A stretch of 64,000 nt of DNA from RYN-230 sp963718305 (GTDB taxonomy: Bacteria; Actinomycetota; Actinomycetes; Streptosporangiales; Streptosporangiaceae): the NCBI GenBank assembly GCA_963718305.1, contig CAVQZG010000009.1:186001-250000 (forward strand). Reading direction: 5' to 3'. Both the position numbers and the translations under genes were made by a program. Shown in pieces: positions 52,494 to 61,444 of the stretch. Under the pieces are notes generated by a model, which did no database searches, was not told the DNA's origin, and saw only the letters and a program-made list of their open reading frames with translations. Numbering within the stretch: position 1 is the stretch's first letter; the number at the start of each line of letters is the position of its first letter.

Positions 52494-53441
52494 TCACTGG
52501 TAGAGCGAGCCAGTGTTGACGACCGGCTGGGTGGCCTGCTCACTGCACAGGACGACGAGCAGGTTGGACACCATGGTGGCTTTCCGCTCTTCGTCGAGTT
52601 CGACGACGCCCTCTTCGTCCAGCCGCTGCAGGGCCAGCTGGACCATGCCGACCGCGCCTTCCACGATCCGCTGCCGGGCACCGACCACGGCACTGGCCTG
52701 CTGCTGGCGCAGCATGGCCTGGGCGATCTCCGCGGCGTAGGACAGCCGGGTGAGGCGCGACTCGATGATCAGCACCCCAGCCGACCTGACCCGGTCGGCG
52801 ATCTCCGCGGACAGCCGCTGGGTGATCTCTTCTGCGTTGTCGCGCAGGGACAGCTCGCCGCTGCCCTGGCTCGTATACGGATAGCTGGACGCGACATGCC
52901 GGACCGCGGTCTCGGTCTGGATGGAGACGAACTGGGTGAAGTCATCCACCGCGTAGATCGCCTGGGCCGTGTCCTGGACCTGCCAGACGACCACCGCGGC
53001 GATCTCGATCGGGTTGCCGTCCGCGTCGTTGACCTTGGCGATCGACGTCTCGTGGTTGCGGATCCGGGTCGACACCCGCCGCCGGCGGGCGATCGGGTTC
53101 ACCCAGTGCAGGCCAGGTCCCCGGATCGTGCCCCGGTACCGCCCGAACAGCTGCACCACGCGCGCCTCTCCGGCCACGACCGACGTCAGCCCCTGGAACG
53201 CCGCCGTGGCGGCGATCAGGAGAAGGACGGCGATCAGGAGCAGGATGGCCCGGGTCGCGCCACTGGTCCGAGGAATGTCCACGATCAGCACCGCGAGGCC
53301 GACCAGCGCCACCACTATCCCCGCCACCAGAACCCGGACCCCGGGCGCGGACCAGGCCTCGCGCTCGGCCACCGGCGGGGAGGCCAGCTCCAGGGCGGGA
53401 CTCAGCTGCCGGCCGGGACCAACAGGAACCTTCGAAGCCAC
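52494..53441 (-). CDS. SPFH-domain (slipin/stomatin-like) membrane scaffold protein
   Basis: 315 residues from a GTG at 53439-53441, picked because GGAGG lies eight bases upstream (an ATG at 53486 would add 15 residues). Two hydrophobic segments (VRVLVAGIVVALVGLAVLIV and AILLLIAVLLLIAATAAF) anchor it. The SPFH domain follows (about 110-290): VVAGEARVVQLFGRYRGTIRGPGLHWVNP, RIRNHETSIAKVNDADGNPI and AAEIAQAMLRQQQASAVVGAR. Such proteins oligomerise into membrane microdomains that organise proteases and signalling proteins. It is followed by the RHH gene. Confidence 0.9.
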   Translation of the reverse strand: MASKVPVGPGRQLSPALELASPPVAEREAWSAPGVRVLVAGIVVALVGLAVLIVDIPRTSGATRAILLLIAVLLLIAATAAFQGLTSVVAGEARVVQLFGRYRGTIRGPGLHWVNPIARRRRVSTRIRNHETSIAKVNDADGNPIEIAAVVVWQVQDTAQAIYAVDDFTQFVSIQTETAVRHVASSYPYTSQGSGELSLRDNAEEITQRLSAEIADRVRSAGVLIIESRLTRLSYAAEIAQAMLRQQQASAVVGARQRIVEGAVGMVQLALQRLDEEGVVELDEERKATMVSNLLVVLCSEQATQPVVNTGSLYQ

Positions 53442-53559
53442 CGGAACCACCTCCGCTTGACGTGCTTGATAACACAAGCCTAGCATAGTGATATCAGTTT
53501 TTCGGGATCGGCACGCGGCAGGATCGGCAGGATCTGGCCGGCCGGACAGGGAGGCAATC

Positions 53560-55251
53560 ATGGGTGTACCGGGTGGCGCAACGTGGCGGCCCGCGGTGGC
53601 CGGTGTATCCCTGGCGCTGGCCGCGGGCCTGGCCGTCGGCGGCTGTTCGGGCAGCGGCAGCCCCAGCGTGGCCAGCTGCTTCGCCAGGCACGCAGCGGCG
53701 GGCCAGGCCGGTAGCGCGCCGGGCGCCCCGCCCAATCCGGCGGCCGCGGCGGCCTGGACGCTGCCGGGCGGCAACCTGCAGAACACGCGAGATGTCTCCA
53801 GCCCGATCACCAGCTCGGATGTCACCAAGCTGGGCGTGGCGTGGTGCGTGCCGGTCGAGTCGACTGGGGCAGCCCGGGGCGCCGGACTGGCCGACGGATA
53901 TGCCACCACGCCGGTGGTCGTGCACGGCGTGGTGTACACGCAGGACCTGGAGTCGAACGTGATGGCGATCCGGCTCGCCACCGGCAAGGTGCTGTGGACG
54001 CACAACTACAGCTCACCCAACGGCGGCCCGGACGGCGTCAACGTGGTCGGCGGCACCGTGTACGCGGCGACGAACCGCGCGGCGGTGGCCCTGTCGGCGG
54101 CCACCGGCCGGCAGCTGTGGAGCCGGACGCTGATCGGCAACGACCGCGAGGGCATCGACATGGCGCCGGGGTACAACCACGGCACCGTGTACGTGTCAAC
54201 CGTGCCGGTCAACCCGACCGTGGGTGAGTATCTCGGCGGCGCCAAGTCGACCCTGTGGGCGCTGAACGCCCGGACCGGCGCGCCCGAGTGGAGCTGGGAC
54301 GAGGTGCAGAACCTCTGGGGGAAACCAGCCCTCAACTCCGGCGGCGGCTTGTGGGATCCGCCGTCGTTCGACAGCGCGGGCAATATCTACATCGGCGTGG
54401 CTAACCCGGGCCCGATCGCCCAGAACCGCTGGCCCCGCGGCTATCCATGGGGGACGAGCCGGCCGGGCCCGGACCTGTACACCGACTCGGTGGTCAAGCT
54501 GAGCCCGCAGGGGAAGCTGCTGTGGTACTACCAGCTGACCCCGCACGACCTCTACGACTGGGACCTGCAGAATTCGCCGGTCCTCACGACCGCCCACGGG
54601 CAGCCGGTGGTCATCGACGGCGGCAAGGCCGGCATCCTGATCGAGCTCAGCGCCAAGACCGGCAAGCTGCTGTGGAAGCTCCCCGTCGGCGTGCACAGCG
54701 GGCACGAGAACGATGGACTGCTCACCGAGCACGCCACGCCCACCTCGCCCATCCCGCTGCCCGCGAAGTTCACCCTCGAGCCCGGCGTGTTCGGCGGCGT
54801 CGAGTCCCAGCTGGCCAGCAACGGCTCGGCGACATTCGCCGCCGTCAACAACCTCGCCATCCCCCTCACCGTCCACGGCCCCGCGGAAGGCTCGCAGGCC
54901 TTCGCAGCCTCTATCCGCAAGGCCACCGGCGAGATGGTCGCGGTCAACCAGGACACCGGCAAGATCGAATGGGACGACAAGCTCCCGTCCACGCCCTACG
55001 GGGCCGCGGCGATCACCAACAACGTGGTGTTCACCACCACGTACCACGGCGACCTGTACGCGTTCAACGCGGCCACCGGCGCGATCCTGCTGAAGACGCC
55101 GCTGTCCGCCTCGTCTAACGCTCCCGTCACCATCGACGGTGACTACGTCATCGTGGGCGCCGGCACGGCGGTCTCGAAGAGCCAGCAACCGCTGATCATC
55201 GCCTACAAGCTCGGCGCCAGGGGCAAGCTCCCCGACACCGTCGGCCCGTAG
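53560..55251 (+). CDS. PQQ-propeller lipoprotein, quinoprotein-dehydrogenase-like
   Basis: 563 residues from the ATG at 53560 (MGVPGGATWRP). A lipobox (GLAVGGC, Cys about residue 29) marks a lipoprotein on the outer face of the membrane. The body is an eight-bladed propeller with repeated tryptophan-docking units: GKVLWTHNYSS, GRQLWSRTLIG, GAPEWSWDEV, GKLLWYYQLTPHDLYDWDLQ, GKLLWKLPVG, GKIEWDDKLP. The HDLYDWDLQNSPVL segment matches PQQ alcohol dehydrogenases, where Asp assists catalysis. Either it is a membrane-bound quinoprotein dehydrogenase or a BamB-like scaffold that kept the motif. No cytochrome or PQQ genes are near. Confidence 0.8.
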   Translation: MGVPGGATWRPAVAGVSLALAAGLAVGGCSGSGSPSVASCFARHAAAGQAGSAPGAPPNPAAAAAWTLPGGNLQNTRDVSSPITSSDVTKLGVAWCVPVESTGAARGAGLADGYATTPVVVHGVVYTQDLESNVMAIRLATGKVLWTHNYSSPNGGPDGVNVVGGTVYAATNRAAVALSAATGRQLWSRTLIGNDREGIDMAPGYNHGTVYVSTVPVNPTVGEYLGGAKSTLWALNARTGAPEWSWDEVQNLWGKPALNSGGGLWDPPSFDSAGNIYIGVANPGPIAQNRWPRGYPWGTSRPGPDLYTDSVVKLSPQGKLLWYYQLTPHDLYDWDLQNSPVLTTAHGQPVVIDGGKAGILIELSAKTGKLLWKLPVGVHSGHENDGLLTEHATPTSPIPLPAKFTLEPGVFGGVESQLASNGSATFAAVNNLAIPLTVHGPAEGSQAFAASIRKATGEMVAVNQDTGKIEWDDKLPSTPYGAAAITNNVVFTTTYHGDLYAFNAATGAILLKTPLSASSNAPVTIDGDYVIVGAGTAVSKSQQPLIIAYKLGARGKLPDTVGP

Positions 55252-55253
55252 CC

Positions 55254-55276
55254 GGCGCCGGGGACAGCCCGGCGCC
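55254..55276 (+). terminator. GC hairpin right after the PQQ-propeller stop
   Basis: GGCGCCGGG (55254-55262) and CCCGGCGCC (55268-55276) form a perfect 9-bp stem with a 5-base loop, starting 2 bases after the stop codon. There is no T run. Confidence 0.6.
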
Positions 55277-55319
55277 CAGGGCATCGTTACCAACCGGCTG
55301 GACGGCTGAGGAGGCCGAC

Positions 55320-56087
55320 ATGGGAGAGCCAGCGATCGAGGTGCGCGGACTGCGCAAGAGTTTCGGGACCAAGGAGGCGGTGGCCGGGATCGACCTGGAG
55401 ATCGCGGCCGGTTCCCTGGCCGGGCTGGTCGGGCCGAACGGGGCGGGGAAGACCACCTCCCTGTCGATGATGACCGGCCTGCTGCGGCCCGACACCGGCC
55501 AGATCCTGATCAACGGGCTGGATGTGTGGGCCGACCCGGCGGCCGCCAAGGCCGTCATCGGGGTGGTGCCGGACCAGGCCCGGCTGTTCGAGCGGCTCAG
55601 CGGCGCGGAAGTGCTGGAGTACGCCGGCCGGCTGCGCGGCCTGCCCGCCATCCAGGCGCGCTCGCGGGCCGCGCAGCTGCTGGACGTGCTCGACCTGACC
55701 GCGGATGCGAAGCGGCTGGTCGCGGACTACTCCACGGGCATGCGCAAGAAGGCCATGCTCGGCTGCGCCCTGATCCACAATCCGTCGGTGCTGTTCCTGG
55801 ACGAGCCGCTCGAAGGGGTGGATCCCATCTCCGCCGACGTGATCCGCCGCCTGCTGACCCGCTTCACTGCCTCCGGCTCCACCGTGCTGTTCTCCAGCCA
55901 CGTCATGGAGCTGGTCGAGCAGGTCTGCGACCACGTGTCCATCATCGACAAAGGCACGATCGTGGCCACCGGCACCACGGAGCAGGTGCGCGGGGGCAAG
56001 ACCCTGCAGCAGGCGTTCATCGACCTGGTCGGCCCGCGGGCCCACGACGAGGAGGTACTGTCATGGCTCGGCTCCTCGTCCAGCTGA
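55320..56087 (+). CDS. ABC transporter ATP-binding protein
   Basis: 255 residues, ATG preceded by GAGGAGG. All motifs are intact: Walker A GPNGAGKTT, signature YSTGMRKKAML (a variant usual in this subfamily), Walker B VLFLDEPLEGVDP, and SSHVMELVEQVCD with the switch His. It is a CcmA/DrrA-type ATPase of an exporter. It overlaps the next gene, a long membrane protein, by 25 bases, so the two form the transporter. Confidence 0.92.
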   Translation: MGEPAIEVRGLRKSFGTKEAVAGIDLEIAAGSLAGLVGPNGAGKTTSLSMMTGLLRPDTGQILINGLDVWADPAAAKAVIGVVPDQARLFERLSGAEVLEYAGRLRGLPAIQARSRAAQLLDVLDLTADAKRLVADYSTGMRKKAMLGCALIHNPSVLFLDEPLEGVDPISADVIRRLLTRFTASGSTVLFSSHVMELVEQVCDHVSIIDKGTIVATGTTEQVRGGKTLQQAFIDLVGPRAHDEEVLSWLGSSSS

Positions 56088-57652
56088 AGCTGCGCCTGCT
56101 GCGCAACGCGCTGCACTCGTCCACGGCGGCCAAGGCCTCCTTCCTGGTCAGCACGACCTTCGCCGGGCTGACCGCGATCGGCACGTTCGTGGTCCTGGCC
56201 TTGCTCCGGGGCCAGAGCGCGTCGGTGGATGTGACCGCGGTCATCTTCACCCTGTTCGCGTTCGGCTGGCTGATCGTGCCGATCTTCGCCTTCGGCCTGG
56301 ACGGCACCCTCGACCCGGCCACGCTGGCGCTCTACCCGCTGCGCATCCGGCCGCTGGCTACCGGCCTGCTGGCCGCCTCGGCCGCCGGGGCCTGGCCGCT
56401 GGCCAACGTGATCGGCCTGCTCGGCGTGACCGTCGGGCTGGCCCGCGGCGTGTCCGGCGTGGTCATCGCGGTGGTCGCGGTGCTGCTCCAGGTGCTGTTC
56501 TGCATCACGCTGGCCCGGCTGGTCACCACCAGCATGGCCGGGTTGCTCCGCTCGCGCCGCGGCAAGGACCTGGCCGCGTTCCTGATCATCCCGCTCTTCG
56601 CCTTGTACGAGTTCTTCACCCAGGTGGTGCCCAAGGAGGCCGCCGACGGCACGTTCACCACGGCCAGCTTCAACGGCCTCGACTCGTGGCTGCGCTGGCT
56701 GCCGCCGGGCCTGGCCGCGCACGCGATCCAGGACGCCTCCGACGGGCATCCCGGCGCGGCGCTGCTGCGCCTGGCGCTGCTGGCGGCCGTGATCGTCGCG
56801 GCAGGCTGGCTGTGGGTCCGGTCGCTCAGCCGGGCCCTGGTCACCGCGGACACCACCACCCAGTCCTCGCGGGTCCACGGCGCGGCACTGCCGCTGGCCC
56901 GGTACGGCCTGCGCGGCGCGGTGGCCGCCCGGTTCTGGATCTACCAGCGGCGCGAGCCCACATCGCTGGTCTTCTGGGCGATCACCGCGGTCATCATGGC
57001 CGCCGTGTCGGCCCGGGCCATCCTCGGCCCGGACGGTCATCCCGCCTTCATCCTGGGCAGTGCCGTCATCGGCGCCGGGTTCGTCGGCTACTTCCACGCC
57101 AATACCGTCGGGCTGACCGGGCCCCCGTTCGTCCTCGAGGCCTCGGCGCTGACCGGCCGCCGCGAGCTGCGTTCCTACTTCTCCGGCCAGGACATCGTGC
57201 TCGGCGTGATCGCGGTGCCGCTGCTGGCTGCGGTCTCCTTCGGCCTGGCCGCCGTGGTCGGGCGGCCCGGGTTCGGATTCCTGGGCACGGCCGTGGGCCT
57301 GGCCGGGCTGGGCGCGGCCCTGGCCCTGAGCAACATCTTCACGGTGGTGATTCCCTATCCGATGGAGAAGCGAGCCGGGAATCCCATCCGCCAGGCCGCC
57401 CAGGGATACACGTCCTACCAGTTCCTCGCCGTCTTCGGCAGCGTGGGCGGTACCGCCCTGATCGTCAGCCCGGTGATCATCGCCGCCGTGCTCACGAGCG
57501 CGGATCCGGCCAGCGTCCGGATGCCGGCGCTACTGCTTTTCGCCGCCGCTTACGGCCTGGCGCTGGCCATGGCCGGCACGCGGATCGCGGCCGCCGCGGC
57601 CGAGGGAAGGCTGCCCGAGCTCTGCCAGGTCGCCCTGCGCAGCAAGCTCTAG
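56063..57652 (+). CDS. Large ABC transporter permease
   Basis: 529 residues from the ATG at 56063, preceded by GGAGG; the frame before it lies inside the ATPase gene. About 12 hydrophobic segments are seen, for example TFAGLTAIGTFVVLALL, LLAASAAGAWPLANVIGLLGVTVGLA, VIVAAGWLWVRSLSRALV and LAGLGAALALSNIFTVVIPYPME, with one extended external part near 190-220 (KEAADGTFTTASFNGLDSWL). The size fits the 500-residue two-half permeases of actinomycete ABC-2-like exporters. The substrate is unknown, perhaps lipids, peptides or antibiotics. Confidence 0.87.
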   Translation: MARLLVQLKLRLLRNALHSSTAAKASFLVSTTFAGLTAIGTFVVLALLRGQSASVDVTAVIFTLFAFGWLIVPIFAFGLDGTLDPATLALYPLRIRPLATGLLAASAAGAWPLANVIGLLGVTVGLARGVSGVVIAVVAVLLQVLFCITLARLVTTSMAGLLRSRRGKDLAAFLIIPLFALYEFFTQVVPKEAADGTFTTASFNGLDSWLRWLPPGLAAHAIQDASDGHPGAALLRLALLAAVIVAAGWLWVRSLSRALVTADTTTQSSRVHGAALPLARYGLRGAVAARFWIYQRREPTSLVFWAITAVIMAAVSARAILGPDGHPAFILGSAVIGAGFVGYFHANTVGLTGPPFVLEASALTGRRELRSYFSGQDIVLGVIAVPLLAAVSFGLAAVVGRPGFGFLGTAVGLAGLGAALALSNIFTVVIPYPMEKRAGNPIRQAAQGYTSYQFLAVFGSVGGTALIVSPVIIAAVLTSADPASVRMPALLLFAAAYGLALAMAGTRIAAAAAEGRLPELCQVALRSKL

Positions 57653-57662
57653 AACACCTGGA

Positions 57663-57905
57663 TCAGGACCCCAGGCCCGCCCAGAGACGCTCGACGCACT
57701 CAGCGGCTCCGCACGATTGGGCGCGAGCGCGGCGTGGCTCGCCACATGCGCACTTCGGCGCCACCGCCCGGGCCGCCGCGTCAGGTGGCAGCAGTTCGGA
57801 GCCGACCGTGACCACCCGGCGGACCGTGCCGTCGGGCAAGGCCAGCCACTCGACCTGGATACCCTCGCTGGCCGGTGCCGCAGGGGTGGTACCGGGTGCC
57901 TTCAT
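57663..57905 (-). CDS. Small cysteine-containing protein, unknown
   Basis: 80 residues from the ATG at 57903-57905. The middle is a plausible beta hairpin (IQVEWLALPDGTVRRVVTVG). The end has a CxCG...C...C cluster (KCACGEPRRARAQSCGAAEC), like a minimal zinc ribbon. No ribosome site is obvious, and the frame continues upstream as Arg/Pro-rich sequence. It is convergent with the ABC permease, 10 bases between stops. I keep it because the sequence looks protein-like, but it is not a family I know. Confidence 0.4.
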   Translation of the reverse strand: MKAPGTTPAAPASEGIQVEWLALPDGTVRRVVTVGSELLPPDAAARAVAPKCACGEPRRARAQSCGAAECVERLWAGLGS

Positions 57906-58167
57906 GACCGCCACGTTCGCCGGGTAACTGACATTCGATGCCGATGCGTCCATGCACCAGGAGGTCCGTGCTTCAGGGTCCTGTCTCATTGCACCACGGG
58001 ACGCCCAGGTCCGGCTAGCGAAGCGGTGGTGCGGGGAAGCCCGGAGCTCCTCGAGGCCGGGCCCGGCGCGCGGGTGGTAGTAACACGACGCCCCTTCGGC
58101 TGCTAGCCACCTTGGGCGAAGTCCCCTGACGCGGCAGACTCTGAGAGCCTGCGGAGGGGGGCTTGCC

Positions 58168-60579
58168 ATGCGGGCTGTGCTCCTGATGCTGCGGGGAAGG
58201 CTGCGCCAGTACCGGAAGTCGTGGCTGGCCCTCAGCCTGCTCGTGGCCGTGGCGGGCGGGTTCGTCCTCACGGCGCTGGTGGCCGCGCACCGGACCGCGA
58301 CCGCGCTTCCCGGTTTCGCCGCCCGCCATGGTGACAACGTCGTGGCGTACAGCCCGCGGCCGCTGCCGCAACTGGCCCGGCTGCCGGATGTCGCCTCGGT
58401 GACGCAGGTGATCGCGCCCTACGCGGCGAGACCGGTGTGCCCGTCCTGCCGCAAGCCCATCGATCCGGAGAATTTCCTGGTCAACGAGGTGCCGCCGGGT
58501 CAATTGCCGCGGCTGGTGTCGCTCCTGTCCGGCCGGATGCCCGATCAGTCCGACCCGCATGAGGTGCTGGCGTCCTTCACGCTGGCCCGCGATAACGGCG
58601 TGCGGATCGGCTCGGTGCTCCGGGTGCCGCTGGGCAGCGAGGCGCAACTGAACGGCGAGACACGCGATCAGCGACCGGTCATGGAGCCGGCGCTGCGGGT
58701 CGTGGGCATCGCCGCGGCCGCGACCGAGTTCGCGTCCGGGACCGGCACGCACTACGACCTGTATGCCACGAGGGCGTTCGCGGCGGCGGCCAACCGCCGG
58801 GCGGCGCCGCTGTACACCTACTACGTGCGGTTCGTGCATGGGCCCGCTGACCTGGAGGGCTTTGACAGCCGGATCCGCTCGCTCAAGGCGTACGGCACCT
58901 ACGACGTGGATGAGGCCGTCGGGGCGGTCGAGGACTCGATCCGGCCACAGGTCATCGGCTGGTACGTGCTGGCTGGGCTGGCCGCGCTCGCCGCGCTGGC
59001 CGTCATCGGGCAGGCGGTGGCCCGGCAGGCGGCCACCGAGCGGGCCGATCTTCCTGTCTTGTCGGCGCTGGGGGTGCGACCGCGCCAGTTCGTCCTGCTC
59101 GGCCTGGTGCGCGGGCTGCTGATCGGCGCCGCGGGGGCCGTAGGGGCGGTGCTCCTGGCGGTACTGGCGTCCCCGCTGACCCCGGTGGGCGTGGCCCGCT
59201 TCGCGGTTCCCTGGCCGGTCGGGATGTCCTTTGATCCTGTCCTTCTCCCGCTGGGTGCGCTGGCCCTGCTGGCGGGCGTGATCGCGGTCTCGGTCTGGCC
59301 GGCGCTGCGCGACGCCCGGCCGCTGCGCAGCGGCCCGCAGCCAGCGGCCGCCCCGATCGCCAGCGCGGCAGGCCGGGCCGCGGGCCGGGCCGGCCTGCCG
59401 GTCAGCGCCCGGATCGGAATCCGGCGCGCACTGGACCGCGGCCGGGACGGCCGGCCGGTCGGCACGGCTCTGCTGGGCACGGCGATGGCGGTGGCGGCCC
59501 TGTGCGCGACGGCCGTCTTCGGTTCCAGCATGGCCCACCTCATCGCCTCTCCCGCGCTGTACGGGACGCCGTTCCAGGCCTACTTCGGCAGCAACGGCAC
59601 ACCGGGATCCCAGGCGGTGGTCAACGGGCCGCTGCTGGACAGCCTGCGGAAGGACCCCGCTATCACCCGGATCACGCGGGCCGCCTTTGTGGAGGTCAAC
59701 GTCAACGGCCGCCACGTCCTCACGGTGGTGGAAACCCCGGTGCGCGGTCCGGCTCTGCTGTCGGCCGTGGATGGCCGCCTGCCCCGGGGTGACCGGGACA
59801 TCATGCTCGGCGTGGCGACCGCGCGCGAGGCCGGGGCCGGACTGGGGCGGACGGTGCGGGTCACGGTCTCCGACCCGGCGGGGGTGGCGCACCAGGCCAG
59901 GTTCCGGGTGACCGGGCGCGCCTCGCTTAACGCCGGCACCGGCGGCCTGGGTAGCGGCGCCGTGATGACCATCCGGTCCTTCGTGAGCGCGCAATGCCCG
60001 CCCGGGCCGCGGCAGTCCGCCTGCCAGCGCGCGGTCCGCGGCGGCATCCAGTACGTGGTCCTGGTCAGCAGTGCTCCGGGGCCGGCCGGGCGGGCGGCGC
60101 TGGCCCGGCATATCCATCAGTACCGCAGCCTCGTGTCCCAGCCGGCCAGGCCAGCCTCGCTGATCAACTTCGGTGAAGCGGTCAACTTCCCGCTGCTGTT
60201 CGGCCTGGCCCTGTCGCTGTTCGGCGCCGCGACCATGGTGCACCTGCTGCTGGTCAGCGTGGCCCGGCGGCGCCAGGAGACCGGGCTGTTGAAGTCGCTC
60301 GGCTTCGTCCGGCGGCAGGCCGCCGCGGCCGTCTGCTGGCAGGCGACCACGGTGGCCCTGGCCGGCATCGTGGTCGGGACGCCGGTCGGCATCGCGGCGG
60401 GCCGGGTGATATGGCGTGCGTTCGCCACGAACTTCGGGGTCGTGCCGGTGCCCGTCGTGCAACCGCTGCTGGTGGCCGCGCTCGCCGCCGGGGTGCTCGC
60501 CGCCGCTAACGTCCTCGCCGTGGCTCCCGCCGCCATGGCCTCGCGATCCCGCCCGGCCCAGCTGCTCAGGGTCGAGTGA
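58168..60579 (+). CDS. FtsX-like ABC permease (MacB-type exporter subunit)
   Basis: 803 residues, ATG with GGAGGGGGG upstream. One N-terminal helix (SWLALSLLVAVAGGFVLTALV) is followed by a large extracytoplasmic region (about 45-250) with a CPSCRKP pair. Three-helix FtsX modules follow at about 265-400 and 680-800 (VLAGLAALAALAVIGQAVARQA; LLFGLALSLFGAATMVHLLL), with a second extracytoplasmic domain at about 445-675. MacB/LolC-type permeases move lipoproteins, peptides or drugs by mechanotransmission and need an ATPase. None is on this strand nearby; the closest ATPase, 61441-62371, has its own permease. Confidence 0.88.
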   Translation: MRAVLLMLRGRLRQYRKSWLALSLLVAVAGGFVLTALVAAHRTATALPGFAARHGDNVVAYSPRPLPQLARLPDVASVTQVIAPYAARPVCPSCRKPIDPENFLVNEVPPGQLPRLVSLLSGRMPDQSDPHEVLASFTLARDNGVRIGSVLRVPLGSEAQLNGETRDQRPVMEPALRVVGIAAAATEFASGTGTHYDLYATRAFAAAANRRAAPLYTYYVRFVHGPADLEGFDSRIRSLKAYGTYDVDEAVGAVEDSIRPQVIGWYVLAGLAALAALAVIGQAVARQAATERADLPVLSALGVRPRQFVLLGLVRGLLIGAAGAVGAVLLAVLASPLTPVGVARFAVPWPVGMSFDPVLLPLGALALLAGVIAVSVWPALRDARPLRSGPQPAAAPIASAAGRAAGRAGLPVSARIGIRRALDRGRDGRPVGTALLGTAMAVAALCATAVFGSSMAHLIASPALYGTPFQAYFGSNGTPGSQAVVNGPLLDSLRKDPAITRITRAAFVEVNVNGRHVLTVVETPVRGPALLSAVDGRLPRGDRDIMLGVATAREAGAGLGRTVRVTVSDPAGVAHQARFRVTGRASLNAGTGGLGSGAVMTIRSFVSAQCPPGPRQSACQRAVRGGIQYVVLVSSAPGPAGRAALARHIHQYRSLVSQPARPASLINFGEAVNFPLLFGLALSLFGAATMVHLLLVSVARRRQETGLLKSLGFVRRQAAAAVCWQATTVALAGIVVGTPVGIAAGRVIWRAFATNFGVVPVPVVQPLLVAALAAGVLAAANVLAVAPAAMASRSRPAQLLRVE

Positions 60580-60601
60580 CGTCAAGCAGCCGCAGGCCGG
60601 T

Positions 60602-61444
60602 CTAGGCGTCGCCGCGCCGCATCCGGAGCGCGGCGAGACTCAACAGGACGGCTGCGTACAGGCAGAACACGCCGAACCCGGTCCAGGGAGGCAGCGAGGA
60701 CGCAGGGTCCGGGCGGACCGAGGTAACGGCCAGGCCGGCCGAGGCAGGCAGGTACTTGCCCACCTCATCCGGCCAGCTCCCGGGCAGGAAGCCGGCCAGG
60801 ATCTGGACCGCGAACAGCAGGCCGAACAGCGCCGCGATCCCGCCGGCTGTGCTGCGCAGCAGGGCGCCCAGGCCCAGCCCGATCAGCGCGGCGACCGCCA
60901 GGTACAGCGCGCTGCCGATCACCGCGCGGGCCACGCCATGCTGGCTGAGGGTGACCCCGAGGTGCTGCCGGCCCAGGATCGACTGCCCGGCCAGGAAGGC
61001 CGCGAGCGCAGCCGGCAGGCTCACCGCCACGGTGGCTGCGGCCAGCGTCGCCGCCTTGCCCCACAAGACCGGCAGGCGCCGCGGCACGGCAGCCAGACTC
61101 GTCCGGATCAGCCCGGTGGCGTACTCGCCGGTGATCAGCAGTACCCCCAGCACCCCGGCGGCGATCTGCGCGATCTGCACCCCGGACAGGCTGACCGAGA
61201 CCGGGTCGAAGGACCTGATCGCCGCCGTCCCGTGTGGTGGCCGGGCCTCCCGCAGCAGGCTGTACAGGATGCCGAATGCGGCGATCAGGATAACGGCGGA
61301 CAGCAGGGCCCACAGCGCCGACGGCTGGGTGCGCAGCTTGGTCCACTCTGATCTCAGCACCCGGGCCTGGGTGACCTTCTGCGGCGCCAGGTAGGCCGGC
61401 AGTGCCGCGGGGGCCGCCGCCGGATTGGGCGTTATGGATGTCAT
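60602..61444 (-). CDS. ABC-2 family permease
   Basis: 280 residues. After a cytoplasmic tail with VLRSEWTKLRTQPSALWALLSAVILIAAFG (the RSEWTKLRT opening of actinomycete ABC-2 permeases) come six hydrophobic helices, the last two LPPWTGFGVFCLYAAVLLSLAALRM. The helix IAQIAAGVLGVLLITGEYATGLIRTSL is also typical. It pairs with the ATPase just upstream: the restored ATPase stop (61441-61443) overlaps this ATG as ATGA. Exports an unknown substrate, often linked to bacteriocin or membrane-stress resistance. Confidence 0.9.
   Translation of the reverse strand: MTSITPNPAAAPAALPAYLAPQKVTQARVLRSEWTKLRTQPSALWALLSAVILIAAFGILYSLLREARPPHGTAAIRSFDPVSVSLSGVQIAQIAAGVLGVLLITGEYATGLIRTSLAAVPRRLPVLWGKAATLAAATVAVSLPAALAAFLAGQSILGRQHLGVTLSQHGVARAVIGSALYLAVAALIGLGLGALLRSTAGGIAALFGLLFAVQILAGFLPGSWPDEVGKYLPASAGLAVTSVRPDPASSLPPWTGFGVFCLYAAVLLSLAALRMRRGDA

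Noticed and set aside
52454..54005. Long N-terminal extension of the SPFH frame up to 54005
   Set aside because: The extension is antisense to the PQQ-propeller gene; a GTG with GGAGG at the right distance exists at 53441.
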